Below, piece after piece: positions 7,713 to 15,874 of a stretch of 64,000 nucleotides of DNA. The position numbers and the translations under genes are program-made. The stretch's first letter is position 1. Each line of letters begins with the position of its first letter. The stretch spans positions 1 to 64,000 of the forward strand of contig JACZJK010000020.1 of the NCBI GenBank assembly GCA_014860575.1. Direction: 5' to 3'. This DNA is from Bacteroidales bacterium. GTDB taxonomy: Bacteria; Bacteroidota; Bacteroidia; Bacteroidales; JAAYJT01. The notes beneath the pieces were generated by a model. That model was not told the DNA's origin. It saw only the letters and a program-made list of their open reading frames with translations, and did no database searches.

Positions 7713-8084
7713 ATGATAAAAAAAATTGCTATTCCTCTAGAAGACGGCGTATTGTGCCCACATTTCGGCCACTGCCAACAATTCTCGATTATTGAAACCG
7801 ATAGTAACAAAATTACTGCTGAGCATTTATTGACTCCTCCTCCGCATGAACCCGGTTTACTTCCAGCCTGGCTGTCTGAAAAAGGAGTCACTGATGTAAT
7901 TGCAGGCGGCATGGGGCAAAAAGCCATTATGATTTTTAACGATCAGCATATCAATGTTTTTATTGGTGCCCCTATCCGAAATGCAAAAGAACTGGTGAGC
8001 GAATTCCTTGAAAACAAATTGGTGCTTACTGCCAACTATTGCGACCACGAAGGGCATCATGATCACGAAAATTGCAAACACTAG
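7713..8084 (+). CDS. second NifX/NafY-type cofactor-binding domain protein with His-rich tail
   Basis: Protein of 123 residues of the PF02579 family: MIKKIAIPLEDGVLCPHFGHCQQF (the usual FGR is FGH here, with two nearby Cys), GVTDVIAGGMGQKA near 58-71. The C-terminus is a His/Cys-rich tail (CDHEGHHDHENCKH) that could bind zinc, nickel or iron. Its last 26 bases overlap the start of the next gene, implying translational coupling. The tail distinguishes it from the copy at 6022. Confidence 0.85.
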   Translation: MIKKIAIPLEDGVLCPHFGHCQQFSIIETDSNKITAEHLLTPPPHEPGLLPAWLSEKGVTDVIAGGMGQKAIMIFNDQHINVFIGAPIRNAKELVSEFLENKLVLTANYCDHEGHHDHENCKH

Positions 8085-8940
8085 ATCAACTATTGATGAA
8101 AGGTGTGTTCAATGTTTTCTGAAAACATACAAACACCTTTTTCAAAAGTTTAAGGTTGGTGAATCGCAGCAACAGGATTTTATTGAGTTTTTTAATAAAA
8201 CCGTGAAAACGAAGAGCTTCCTCACAACTCCTGAAATTCAGCGAATTCTCAACAAGATTTTTTGCGATATTATTGGGATTTCTGATCCATTTGCCGCAGA
8301 GAAGAAAAGCAGTAATGAAATTGCACTTGATCTTTACGATACCTGGAAACCGAAAGTAGCCACATCTGCAAACCCTTTCGACCTTGCCCTCAGGCTTGCC
8401 ATTGCGGGTAATATTATGGATTATGGAGCAAATATCAGTTTCGATATCCAACAAACCATTACACGTGTGTTGATGGACAACTTTGCTATCGATCATTCAC
8501 AATTGCTGAGGGAAAGAGTATCTGATGCTCAAGATATCTTATATCTGGGTGACAATGCCGGCGAAATTGTTTTCGACAAACTGTTTATCGAAACCATGAT
8601 AAATACTAATGTTACCTACGTAGTAAAAAGCAAACCGGTGCTAAATGATGTGACCATGAAGGATGCCAGCCAGGTGGGAATGTTTGATGTGGCTAGTGTC
8701 ATAACAAATGGATTTGATGCTCCCTCCACAGTGTTGAGCCGTTGCAGTAATGAGTTTTTAAGAATATATGAATCGGCTGACCTGATAATATCAAAAGGGC
8801 AAGGTAATTTGGAAGGGCTATTGCCACATTCCGATCCAAGAATTTTCTTTTTACTGATGGTGAAGTGCGATATTATTGCCAACCGCCTTAACGTAAAAAA
8901 AGGAGATTTTGTAGTTTATAATCAATTTGCTGCAATATAA
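8059..8940 (+). CDS. DUF89 / ARMT1-like family protein
   Basis: Protein of 293 residues from the ATG at 8059; an upstream in-frame ATG at 8008 is less likely because the family starts with a short arm before the Cys pair, here ERCVQC (C16, C19). Signature motifs are YLGDNAGEIVFDK, KPVLNDVTMKDA and ISKGQGNLEG, which form the metal-dependent active site of the DUF89 fold. Members act as phosphatases on damaged or reactive phosphometabolites in other lineages; the CxxC bacterial/archaeal subgroup is uncharacterised. It overlaps the His-tailed NifX-like gene by 26 bases. Confidence 0.85.
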   Translation: MITKIANTRSTIDERCVQCFLKTYKHLFQKFKVGESQQQDFIEFFNKTVKTKSFLTTPEIQRILNKIFCDIIGISDPFAAEKKSSNEIALDLYDTWKPKVATSANPFDLALRLAIAGNIMDYGANISFDIQQTITRVLMDNFAIDHSQLLRERVSDAQDILYLGDNAGEIVFDKLFIETMINTNVTYVVKSKPVLNDVTMKDASQVGMFDVASVITNGFDAPSTVLSRCSNEFLRIYESADLIISKGQGNLEGLLPHSDPRIFFLLMVKCDIIANRLNVKKGDFVVYNQFAAI

Positions 8941-8973
8941 ATCTTTATCAATTAGCCTTCTAAATAAAACATA

Positions 8974-9417
8974 ATGGAAAAGATCAAGATAGGAATCATC
9001 ATCTGCGATCGCTATTCAGCCTGTGCCGGAGGAAAATGCTTTCGCTCCCTGAGAAACCGTGAAGGCGCTTTTGCCACGTATATGGATGTTGATGCTGAAA
9101 TTGCCGGCTTCACCACATGCGGTGGCTGCCCTGGTGGAAATATTGAGTATGCACCTGAAGAAATGAAGAAAAACGGAGTAACCCATATTCACTTTGCCAC
9201 CGGGTTTCTGGTAGGTTATCCACCTTGTCCGTATATGGAACATTTTGAGGAGTTTATTAGCGAAAAGTATGGGATGAAGGTCATTTTTGGTACACACCCC
9301 ATTCCCGAGAAGTATTATTTGACACATATGGCACTCAATACATGGAATACGCCTTTTCTTCAAAGAGCCATCGAACCCGTTTTGCCTGGAAAGGAAATCA
9401 GGTTTAGATATGATTAA
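8974..9417 (+). CDS. CGGC domain protein
   Basis: Protein of 147 residues with the signature CGGCPGGN near 50-57, plus CAGGKC near 17-22 and PPCPYME near 89-95. The many cysteines suggest Fe-S or zinc binding; the CGGC family is linked by name and context to metal or redox functions but has no established activity. It overlaps the next gene (ATG 9410) by eight bases, so it is co-translated with the ferredoxin-Mrp ATPases. Confidence 0.85.
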   Translation: MEKIKIGIIICDRYSACAGGKCFRSLRNREGAFATYMDVDAEIAGFTTCGGCPGGNIEYAPEEMKKNGVTHIHFATGFLVGYPPCPYMEHFEEFISEKYGMKVIFGTHPIPEKYYLTHMALNTWNTPFLQRAIEPVLPGKEIRFRYD

Positions 9418-10303
9418 GTCAAAACACCATATTATTGCCATTGCCAGTGGCAAAGGCGGAACCGGAAAAACTTTCGTGGCCACCAATCTTTTCCATGCTT
9501 TGAAAGAAACCGGGGAAAATGTGATGTTGATTGATTGCGATGCCGAAGCGCCCAATGCGCTGGCTTTTTTTGATTCCCGTCAGGCTGATTGCATCGAAGT
9601 TACACAACAGGTTCCGGTAATTGACTCAGCCAAATGCACTTTTTGTGGGAAATGTCATGAATACTGTGCTTACAATGCAATTTTCATCCTGCCGTCTCTT
9701 GAAATTATTAAGGTAATTGAAGATTTGTGCCATGCTTGCGGAGCGTGCCTGGTTGCTTGTAAGTATGATGCCATTACTCAAAAATCAGTTACATTGGGAC
9801 AGGTTTCGTTGAATTCAATAAATGAAAATGTTAACCTGATAGAGGCCCGCACAAAGATTGGAGTGATGACACCCGTACTGGTGATAAAAGCAGCCATCCG
9901 GCAAATTGATCATCGGAATAATATTGTGATACTTGACTCACCACCGGGAACTTCATGCCCTTTTATTCACACGGTAGCTGCAGCCGATTACGTTGTGCTT
10001 GTTACCGAACCTACTCCATTTGGCCTGAGCGACCTGAAAAGAAGCGTAGAAACTTTGAAGCAAATGAACAAACCATTTGGAGTTATTGTGAACCGGGCCG
10101 GGATCGGAAATAATGAAGTTTACGATTACCTGGAATCCGAGGGGATAGAGCTGTTGCTTGAAATTCCTTTCGACAAAGAAATCGCCCGAATCTGTTCCAA
10201 TGGTGGAATGGTTGTGAACCATAATCCTGCACTGAAACATCAGCTTTTAAAACTCGAACAAAAAATTACGGATAAACATGGAATTGGCCATCATCAGCGG
10301 TAA
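9410..10303 (+). CDS. MinD/Mrp-superfamily ATPase with inserted 2x[4Fe-4S] ferredoxin domain (copy 1)
   Basis: Protein of 297 residues. A deviant Walker A (SGKGGTGKT, about 13-21) and the SIMIBI-class motif DSPPGTSCP near 178-186 identify a MinD/Mrp ATPase. Between them lies a ferredoxin insert with two four-cysteine groups (CTFCGKCHEYC and CHACGACLVAC). Such proteins are known in anaerobes and archaea and are thought to assemble or deliver Fe-S/metal clusters. It overlaps the CGGC gene upstream and the paralogue downstream (26 bases). The pair may form a heterodimer, as seen for similar tandem genes. Confidence 0.88.
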   Translation: MIKSKHHIIAIASGKGGTGKTFVATNLFHALKETGENVMLIDCDAEAPNALAFFDSRQADCIEVTQQVPVIDSAKCTFCGKCHEYCAYNAIFILPSLEIIKVIEDLCHACGACLVACKYDAITQKSVTLGQVSLNSINENVNLIEARTKIGVMTPVLVIKAAIRQIDHRNNIVILDSPPGTSCPFIHTVAAADYVVLVTEPTPFGLSDLKRSVETLKQMNKPFGVIVNRAGIGNNEVYDYLESEGIELLLEIPFDKEIARICSNGGMVVNHNPALKHQLLKLEQKITDKHGIGHHQR

Positions 10304-11141
10304 AGGGGGAACGGGTAAATCGAGCATTGCAGCGGCATTTGCTACCATGGGTTCAAATGTAATCCTTGCAGATTGCGATGTGGATGCGGCCAATTTATAT
10401 TTGCTTTTCAACCCTCCACATGACGAAGAAGAGGTTTTTACCGGCAGCTATAAGGCTGTGGTTGATCAGGAAAATTGTACGCTTTGCAGACAATGTATTG
10501 ATTATTGCCGCTTTGATGCCATTGCAATGGTTAACAACCAGATTAACATTTCTGAAGCTTCCTGCGATGGATGTTTTCTGTGTTCCAGAATTTGTCCGGA
10601 ACAAGCCATCGAAATGATTCAGCATGATAAAAGTAGAATGTATACAGGCAGTTTTCGAGATGGCCGTATGGTTTATGGTTGGCTGGCACCCGGTGAAGAA
10701 AACTCAGGCAAGCTGGTTAATCTGATAAGGGAAAAAGTGAAGAAGCTGGCTCAGCAAAACGGATTATCACACATTATCATTGACGGGCCGCCAGGAACTG
10801 GGTGCCCTGTGATTTCAACCATTACAGGAACCGACAAGGTGCTGATCGTTACAGAGCCAGGCATTTCCGGTTTAAGTGATCTAAAGCGCACCGTTGAACT
10901 GGTTCAGGGATTTAAATATCCGGCAATGGTTCTGATCAACAAATACGACCTCAATCCGGAAATGACTTCGCGAATTGAAGTTTTTTGCGATACTGTCTGG
11001 ATTCCCGTTGTTGGTAAACTGGCTTTCGATCCGCAAATGACAGAAGCCATGCTGAATTGTAAAAGTATTGTTGAGTGGAAGCCGAAGTCAGAAACCAGTA
11101 AAGCATTAAACAGGATCTGGAAAACAATTTTAAATTTTTGA
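10278..11141 (+). CDS. MinD/Mrp-superfamily ATPase with inserted 2x[4Fe-4S] ferredoxin domain (copy 2)
   Basis: Protein of 287 residues, paralogue of the previous gene. Walker A is SGKGGTGKS at residues 7-15, the ferredoxin insert has CTLCRQCIDYC and CDGCFLCSRICP, and IDGPPGTGCP follows near 170. The start ATG lies inside the end of copy 1, so the two are translationally coupled and probably made in equal amounts. The likely role is Fe-S or metallocofactor assembly; the actual client is unknown. Confidence 0.88.
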   Translation: MELAIISGKGGTGKSSIAAAFATMGSNVILADCDVDAANLYLLFNPPHDEEEVFTGSYKAVVDQENCTLCRQCIDYCRFDAIAMVNNQINISEASCDGCFLCSRICPEQAIEMIQHDKSRMYTGSFRDGRMVYGWLAPGEENSGKLVNLIREKVKKLAQQNGLSHIIIDGPPGTGCPVISTITGTDKVLIVTEPGISGLSDLKRTVELVQGFKYPAMVLINKYDLNPEMTSRIEVFCDTVWIPVVGKLAFDPQMTEAMLNCKSIVEWKPKSETSKALNRIWKTILNF

Positions 11142-11143
11142 TC

Positions 11144-12082
11144 ATGATTAGTTTTGGCCCCATACCATCACGAAGATTAGGGAAGAGTCTCGGGATCAAT
11201 AATGTTCCTTCACCAAAGATTTGTTCCTACTCTTGCATATACTGCCAGGTGGGGCTTACAAACAAATTTAGCATCAACAGGGAATGTTTTTATGAACCGG
11301 TTCAGATTTACCGGGAAGTTGAAAAACACCTTCAACAACTCGAAAAAAGTAATCTGCCTGATTATCTGACTTTTGTTGCCAATGGTGAACCAACACTGGA
11401 TGCCTGTTTGGGTGAATCCATACAGATGCTGAAAAATCTCAGAATTCCGGTTGCGGTTATCACAAATGCTTCCCTGATTGGTGATCAGAAGGTAAGGGAA
11501 GATCTAAAGCTGGCAGATTGGGTATCAGTTAAAATTGATACTGCAGATTTCTTTATCTGGAAAAGACTTAACCGGCCACATCACAGTATAGAGTTTAACA
11601 GCTACCTTGAAGGACTATACCGGTTTGCTGCTGAATTTGAAGGCAAACTAGCCACCGAAACCATGTTGGTTGCAGGGATCAACGACAGTACAGCAGCACT
11701 TGAACAAACCGCAGCATTGATCCGCCAGATTCATCCCGGCACTGCCTACATTGCCGTTCCTACCCGCCCTCCGGCAGTGGAGTGGGTAAAAGCCCCGGAC
11801 GAAATGGTTACCAATGAAGCCTACCAAATCTTTAATAAAAAAGGTCTGAAAACAGAACTTATCCTCGGTTTTGAAGGCTCAGATACAGGTTTTACCGGAA
11901 ATGCCAGGGAGGATATTTTGAATATCTGTGCCGTGCATCCCATCAGGGAAGATACCATGCAAAAATTACTGGCAAAGAATCATGCAGATTTCAGTTTGCC
12001 GGAGCAGTTGATTCAGGAACAGAAAATTCGCCAATTGAGCTATAAATCAATGAAGTATTACTTGCGTAAATATGGAGGATAA
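11144..12082 (+). CDS. radical SAM protein (COG0731-like)
   Basis: Protein of about 312 residues. The radical SAM motif is CSYSCIYC (CxxxCxxC) near residue 25-32 and binds the [4Fe-4S] that cleaves S-adenosylmethionine; the preceding FGPIPSRRLGKSLG is typical of the family related to wyosine-type enzymes but lacking the flavodoxin part. FVANGEPTLD near 80 is the GGE-like SAM-binding motif. The ATG at 11144 is preferred to a TTG at 11138. It follows the ferredoxin-ATPase pair directly, so its substrate may be part of the same cofactor pathway; the reaction is unknown. Confidence 0.85.
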   Translation: MISFGPIPSRRLGKSLGINNVPSPKICSYSCIYCQVGLTNKFSINRECFYEPVQIYREVEKHLQQLEKSNLPDYLTFVANGEPTLDACLGESIQMLKNLRIPVAVITNASLIGDQKVREDLKLADWVSVKIDTADFFIWKRLNRPHHSIEFNSYLEGLYRFAAEFEGKLATETMLVAGINDSTAALEQTAALIRQIHPGTAYIAVPTRPPAVEWVKAPDEMVTNEAYQIFNKKGLKTELILGFEGSDTGFTGNAREDILNICAVHPIREDTMQKLLAKNHADFSLPEQLIQEQKIRQLSYKSMKYYLRKYGG

Positions 12083-12086
12083 ACCA

Positions 12087-12617
12087 ATGATAGCAGATGT
12101 TTTAATTTACGGTTCAAGAATACTCCGCCAACATTCAGAGGAAGTTGTAAACAACAATAAGTTGGAGGAGTTTATCAACACCCTCTTTGAAACATTGGAG
12201 AAAAAAGGCGGTATAGGCTTGGCTGCACCCCAAATAGGAGAGTTAAAAAGGACATTTGTCATGGATACCTTCCCTTTGGATGATGAACAGGTTGAAAAAT
12301 TCAAAAGGGTCGTTATCAATCCCTTGATCCTGGCAACAAGTAACGAAACCGTGAGATATTCAGAAGGCTGCCTGAGCATCCCGGACATCTGGGAGGAGGT
12401 TGAAAGACCCAAAGAGATTGAAGTCAGATATCTTGATGAAACATTTGAACCAGTTGAGCGAAAGTTAAATGGCACAGAGGCAAGGATTTTCCAACATGAA
12501 TATGACCACCTGGAGGGCATCCTTTTTATTGACAAGATTCATCCGATGAGAAAAGTCATGATTTCTGGAAAACTGAAGAGCCTTGTTCAAAAAACCAAAA
12601 AGTATCATAGGAGATGA
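12087..12617 (+). CDS. def: peptide deformylase
   Basis: Enzyme of 176 residues that removes the formyl group from nascent N-termini. All three motifs are present: GGIGLAAPQIG (41-51), EGCLS with metal-ligand C95, and HEYDH (137-141). I prefer the ATG at 12087 because GGAGG at 12074-12078 is well placed before it; 12072 is an alternative start. It sits between a radical SAM gene and DUF169 and overlaps the latter by four bases (ATGA), which is an unusual setting for def and suggests a specialised or second copy. Confidence 0.92.
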   Translation: MIADVLIYGSRILRQHSEEVVNNNKLEEFINTLFETLEKKGGIGLAAPQIGELKRTFVMDTFPLDDEQVEKFKRVVINPLILATSNETVRYSEGCLSIPDIWEEVERPKEIEVRYLDETFEPVERKLNGTEARIFQHEYDHLEGILFIDKIHPMRKVMISGKLKSLVQKTKKYHRR

Positions 12618-13222
12618 TAACGGAATTACAGAAAATATTTGGCACAACCTGCATGGGTTTAAAGGTGAATGCAGAAACAGGGTCGGCCCCTGTTTATACC
12701 AAACAAGCACGCTTTTGCGAAATGGTGGGAGAAGCATTTCAAACAACATTTTGCGTGAGCCCTCACCAGGTGAAATGCGCAGGAGCCCGGCGCAGCATGG
12801 GACTGTTAAAGCATGATCCTGAATTGATTGATCACGTTCATGAGGAAAGTGGTATAAAAAAGGCAACCATCGAAAAGGCAATCAATGACATTCCCCGGCT
12901 GAAAAGCCCTCCGGAAAATATTTTGATGGGAATCACTGAAAGCATGGAGAAAACGATACAGCCCGACATGTACATTGTATTTACAACCCCTTTGAAGGTG
13001 ATGCAACTGATGAAAATGTATGCTTTAAAACTGGATGCCTTTCCGGTGATCAAGCCTTATACTTTCATGTCGGTATGTGCCAACGTATTTGTAAACACCT
13101 GTCTGAACCATGTGATCAGCATTTCATTTGGCTGTCCTGAATCAAGAAAGTATGGATTTTTAAAAGAAGACCATGCTGTGGTAGGAATACCTTATGATAC
13201 CTGCTTAAAGCTTTTTGGATAA
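12614..13222 (+). CDS. DUF169 domain protein
   Basis: Protein of 202 residues with the DUF169 pattern (VSPHQVKCAGARRSMGL near 48-64, YTFMSVCANVFVN near 149-161, ISFGCPESRKYGF near 170-182). Six or more cysteines are present, several in the conserved blocks. DUF169 is uncharacterised and common in anaerobes. The start overlaps the deformylase stop (ATGA), so it belongs to the same transcript. No function is proposed. Confidence 0.85.
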   Translation: MITELQKIFGTTCMGLKVNAETGSAPVYTKQARFCEMVGEAFQTTFCVSPHQVKCAGARRSMGLLKHDPELIDHVHEESGIKKATIEKAINDIPRLKSPPENILMGITESMEKTIQPDMYIVFTTPLKVMQLMKMYALKLDAFPVIKPYTFMSVCANVFVNTCLNHVISISFGCPESRKYGFLKEDHAVVGIPYDTCLKLFG

Positions 13223-13262
13223 ATGAAAATTCCTGGAACATAAACTTCTAATAGTATAAAGA

Positions 13263-14078
13263 ATGAGCACAGAAATAGAAAAGATCAAACTTGAAAACGT
13301 AAGAAATGTGATTGTTATCGCCTCAGGAAAAGGAGGTGTTGGCAAATCAACAGTTGCCGTTAACCTGGCCATTTCCCTTGCCAGAAATGGAATGAAGGTG
13401 GCTTTGGTGGATGGAGATATTTACGGGCCTTCGGTTCCAAGAATGTTTGGGATTGAAGATGCCAAACCGGAAGTACGTTCTGATAATGGTAAAGAAGTAT
13501 TTTTCCCAATCGAACGTTTCGGAGTTAAAGTTATGTCAATTGGCTTCTTTATTTCCCGGAACCAATCATTGATATGGCGTGGCCCTATGGCTGCAAATGC
13601 CATTACCCAGCTCATTGAAAACACTGTATGGGGCGATATTGACATATTGATCATTGACTATCCACCGGGAACCGGAGATATCCAGCTCACCACGGTTCAA
13701 AAACTTGAGATTACTGGTGCACTCATCGTTACCACACCCCAGGAAATTGCCCTGAACGATGCACGTAAAGCGGCTTCATTGTTCACGCATCATGATATCC
13801 ATGTTCCAGTGCTGGGTGTCATAGAAAACATGTCGTGGTTCACACCGGCCAAACATCCTGATGAGAAGTATTTCATTTTTGGGAAGGATGGCGGCAAGAG
13901 ACTTGCGGAAGAATTAGGCACAAAACTGCTCGGACAAATACCATTGGTAAAAGAGGTGGGAGAATCAGCCGAGAAAGGTCTCAGTATATTCAGCCAAACG
14001 GATCAAACAGTAATCAAAGCCTTTGACAATATTTCTGAAGGCTTGTTAAAATTTGCATTTCAATCAACTAACAACTAA
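13263..14078 (+). CDS. mrp: Mrp/ApbC/NBP35-type Fe-S carrier ATPase
   Basis: Protein of 271 residues with Walker [11 protein letters not shown] near 21-30, [15 protein letters not shown] near 50-64 and [12 protein letters not shown] near 126-137, the classic Mrp set. It has no N-terminal MIP18 (DUF59) domain, and the usual CxxC after ENMS is replaced by [20 protein letters not shown], so the cluster-bridging cysteines are absent. It still resembles Bacteroidota Mrp proteins in that block. The third Mrp-type ATPase within 5 kb; it starts 40 bases after DUF169. Confidence 0.88.
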   Translation: MSTEIEKIKLENVRNVIVIASGKGGVGKSTVAVNLAISLARNGMKVALVDGDIYGPSVPRMFGIEDAKPEVRSDNGKEVFFPIERFGVKVMSIGFFISRNQSLIWRGPMAANAITQLIENTVWGDIDILIIDYPPGTGDIQLTTVQKLEITGALIVTTPQEIALNDARKAASLFTHHDIHVPVLGVIENMSWFTPAKHPDEKYFIFGKDGGKRLAEELGTKLLGQIPLVKEVGESAEKGLSIFSQTDQTVIKAFDNISEGLLKFAFQSTNN

Positions 14079-14101
14079 CTTTTCTATAAACACTATACAT
14101 A

Positions 14102-15457
14102 ATGAAAGAAACAGATGTATTAATTATTGGAGGAAGTGCCGCCGGAATGGTAGCTGCACTAACAGGAAAATCGGCTTGGCCCGAAAAGAAATTCATCATG
14201 GTGAAAAAACAAAAAGAAATGATGGTGCCATGCGGGATTCCCTATATTTTCGGAACGCTCGAAAGCAGCAATCAAAATATAATGCCAGTGGATGCCTTGA
14301 TGGCAAAAGCTGGTATTGAGTCCATCGTTGATGAAGTATTAACCGTAGATAAAGCCGCTAAAAACGTTACACTTGCAAGTGGTGAAATCATTAAATGGGA
14401 GAAGTTGCTTATTGCAACAGGTTCAATACCCGTTAAGCCTATCTGGTTAAAAGGCAAAGACCTTGAGAATGTTTTTGTGATCCCAAAGGATAAATCTTAC
14501 CTTGATGAAATGACTGCCCGGCTCAGCAATCTCAAAAGAGTAATTGTGATTGGAGCTGGGTTTATTGGAGTTGAACTCTCGGATGAGTTGAATAAAGCAG
14601 GGTATGATGTAACCCTCGTCGAGAAACAACCACAAATTCTTAGCCTTGCTTTTGACACAGAACTTTCTGACCGCATCAAAGCATATATATTGGAAAGAGG
14701 TGTGAAGGTAATTGTAGGTGCAGGCGTAAGTGAAGTTTGTGGCAGTGGAAAAGTTGAGAGTGTATTGCTGGAAAACGGCGAGTCAATTCCGGCCGATGCA
14801 GTAATACTTTCCATGGGCTATAAACCCAACACAGAACTGGCAGTTAAATCAGGCATTGAAGTTGACCACGACAGGTTTATTATTATTGACGAATACATGC
14901 GAACACCAACGCCTCATATATTCGCTGCCGGAGATTGTGCACAGAAACGGGATTTTGTTACCCGCAGACGCACTCCAATTATGTTGGCCTCAACAGCTTG
15001 CGCTGAAGCCAGGGTCGCAGGTTTAAATTTGTTCAACATCCACGTTGTGAAAACATTCAGCGGAACCATTGGCATTTATTCTACTTCCATCGGTGAAATT
15101 GGATTCGGAACTGCCGGACTCACTGAAGCTCGTGCAATTGAAGAAGAAATTGCAATTCACACAGGAATATTCGAAGGTGTTGACCGCCATCCATCCAATC
15201 TTCCCGGGGCCCACAAACAATTGGTAAAATTGATTGCAGCTAAATATTCAGGGGTGATCATAGGTGGTGAAGTGATCGGCGGTGAAAGTGCAGGCGAACT
15301 CACCAATGTTATAGGCCTCGCCATTGAAAATCGGATGACCGTGAACAGTCTGCTTACATCGCAAATTGGCACCCATCCTTGTCTTACTGCATCTCCCGCA
15401 GGTTATCCGTTGATCAAAGCAGCCGAGATCATTGCTGCTAAAATGAGACACTGGTAA
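14102..15457 (+). CDS. FAD/NAD(P)-dependent disulfide-type oxidoreductase (CoA-disulfide reductase / NADH oxidase-like)
   Basis: Flavoprotein of 451 residues: N-terminal FAD dinucleotide motif IIGGSAAG (8-15), single redox cysteine C44 in VPCGIPYIFG as in CoA-disulfide reductases and NADH oxidases, NAD(P) motif VIGAGFIGVE near 150-160, AAGDCA near 278-283 for the second FAD contact, and a C-terminal dimerisation domain. It could reduce CoA-disulfide, polysulfide or another thiol. The stop overlaps the next ATG (TAATG). Context with Mrp and sulfur-amino-acid genes favours thiol or sulfur redox; the substrate is not determined. Confidence 0.85.
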   Translation: MKETDVLIIGGSAAGMVAALTGKSAWPEKKFIMVKKQKEMMVPCGIPYIFGTLESSNQNIMPVDALMAKAGIESIVDEVLTVDKAAKNVTLASGEIIKWEKLLIATGSIPVKPIWLKGKDLENVFVIPKDKSYLDEMTARLSNLKRVIVIGAGFIGVELSDELNKAGYDVTLVEKQPQILSLAFDTELSDRIKAYILERGVKVIVGAGVSEVCGSGKVESVLLENGESIPADAVILSMGYKPNTELAVKSGIEVDHDRFIIIDEYMRTPTPHIFAAGDCAQKRDFVTRRRTPIMLASTACAEARVAGLNLFNIHVVKTFSGTIGIYSTSIGEIGFGTAGLTEARAIEEEIAIHTGIFEGVDRHPSNLPGAHKQLVKLIAAKYSGVIIGGEVIGGESAGELTNVIGLAIENRMTVNSLLTSQIGTHPCLTASPAGYPLIKAAEIIAAKMRHW

Positions 15458-15870
15458 TGACAGACAATCAGCATATTTTTTGGTTTCGTGTAGCCTATTC
15501 CGATACTGACCAAATGGGAGTAATGCATCATTCAAACTACCTCAGGTATTTTGAAATGGCACGCTACGAGTTACTCAGGGAAATAGGTATAAGTTATTCA
15601 GAAATTGAAAACGATGGAGTGATCATGCCGGTTATTCAAGCGAATGTTAATTATAAAAAACCTGCTTTTTACGATCAGAGAATCAGGATTGAAACCCGCA
15701 TCGCACTGAATAAAGGACCACGCATCGTTTTTGCTGCTGACATGTTTGATGAAGCGGGAGAAACCATCTGCAAATCAGAGATCGCACTCGCTTATGTTAA
15801 CAAAGTAAACCGGAAAGCCTGCTTTCCACCTTCAATCATAAAATCAAAACTCTTAACTCTTAAAAATTAA
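15457..15870 (+). CDS. acyl-CoA thioesterase (YbgC/FadM hot-dog family)
   Basis: Hot-dog-fold protein of 137 residues with the signature YSDTDQMGVMHHSNYLRYFE at 14-33, containing the acidic catalytic residue and the HxxNY segment. Family members hydrolyse acyl-CoA thioesters in the cytoplasm. It is translationally coupled to the CoA-disulfide-reductase-like gene (TAATG overlap), and four bases separate it from the PLP lyase. The specific acyl group is unknown. Confidence 0.88.
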   Translation: MTDNQHIFWFRVAYSDTDQMGVMHHSNYLRYFEMARYELLREIGISYSEIENDGVIMPVIQANVNYKKPAFYDQRIRIETRIALNKGPRIVFAADMFDEAGETICKSEIALAYVNKVNRKACFPPSIIKSKLLTLKN

Positions 15871-15874
15871 CATC

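Noticed and set aside
6022-8084. Nitrogen fixation locus
   Set aside because: NifX/NafY-like single-domain proteins occur widely without nitrogenase, and no nifHDKENB gene is in the window.
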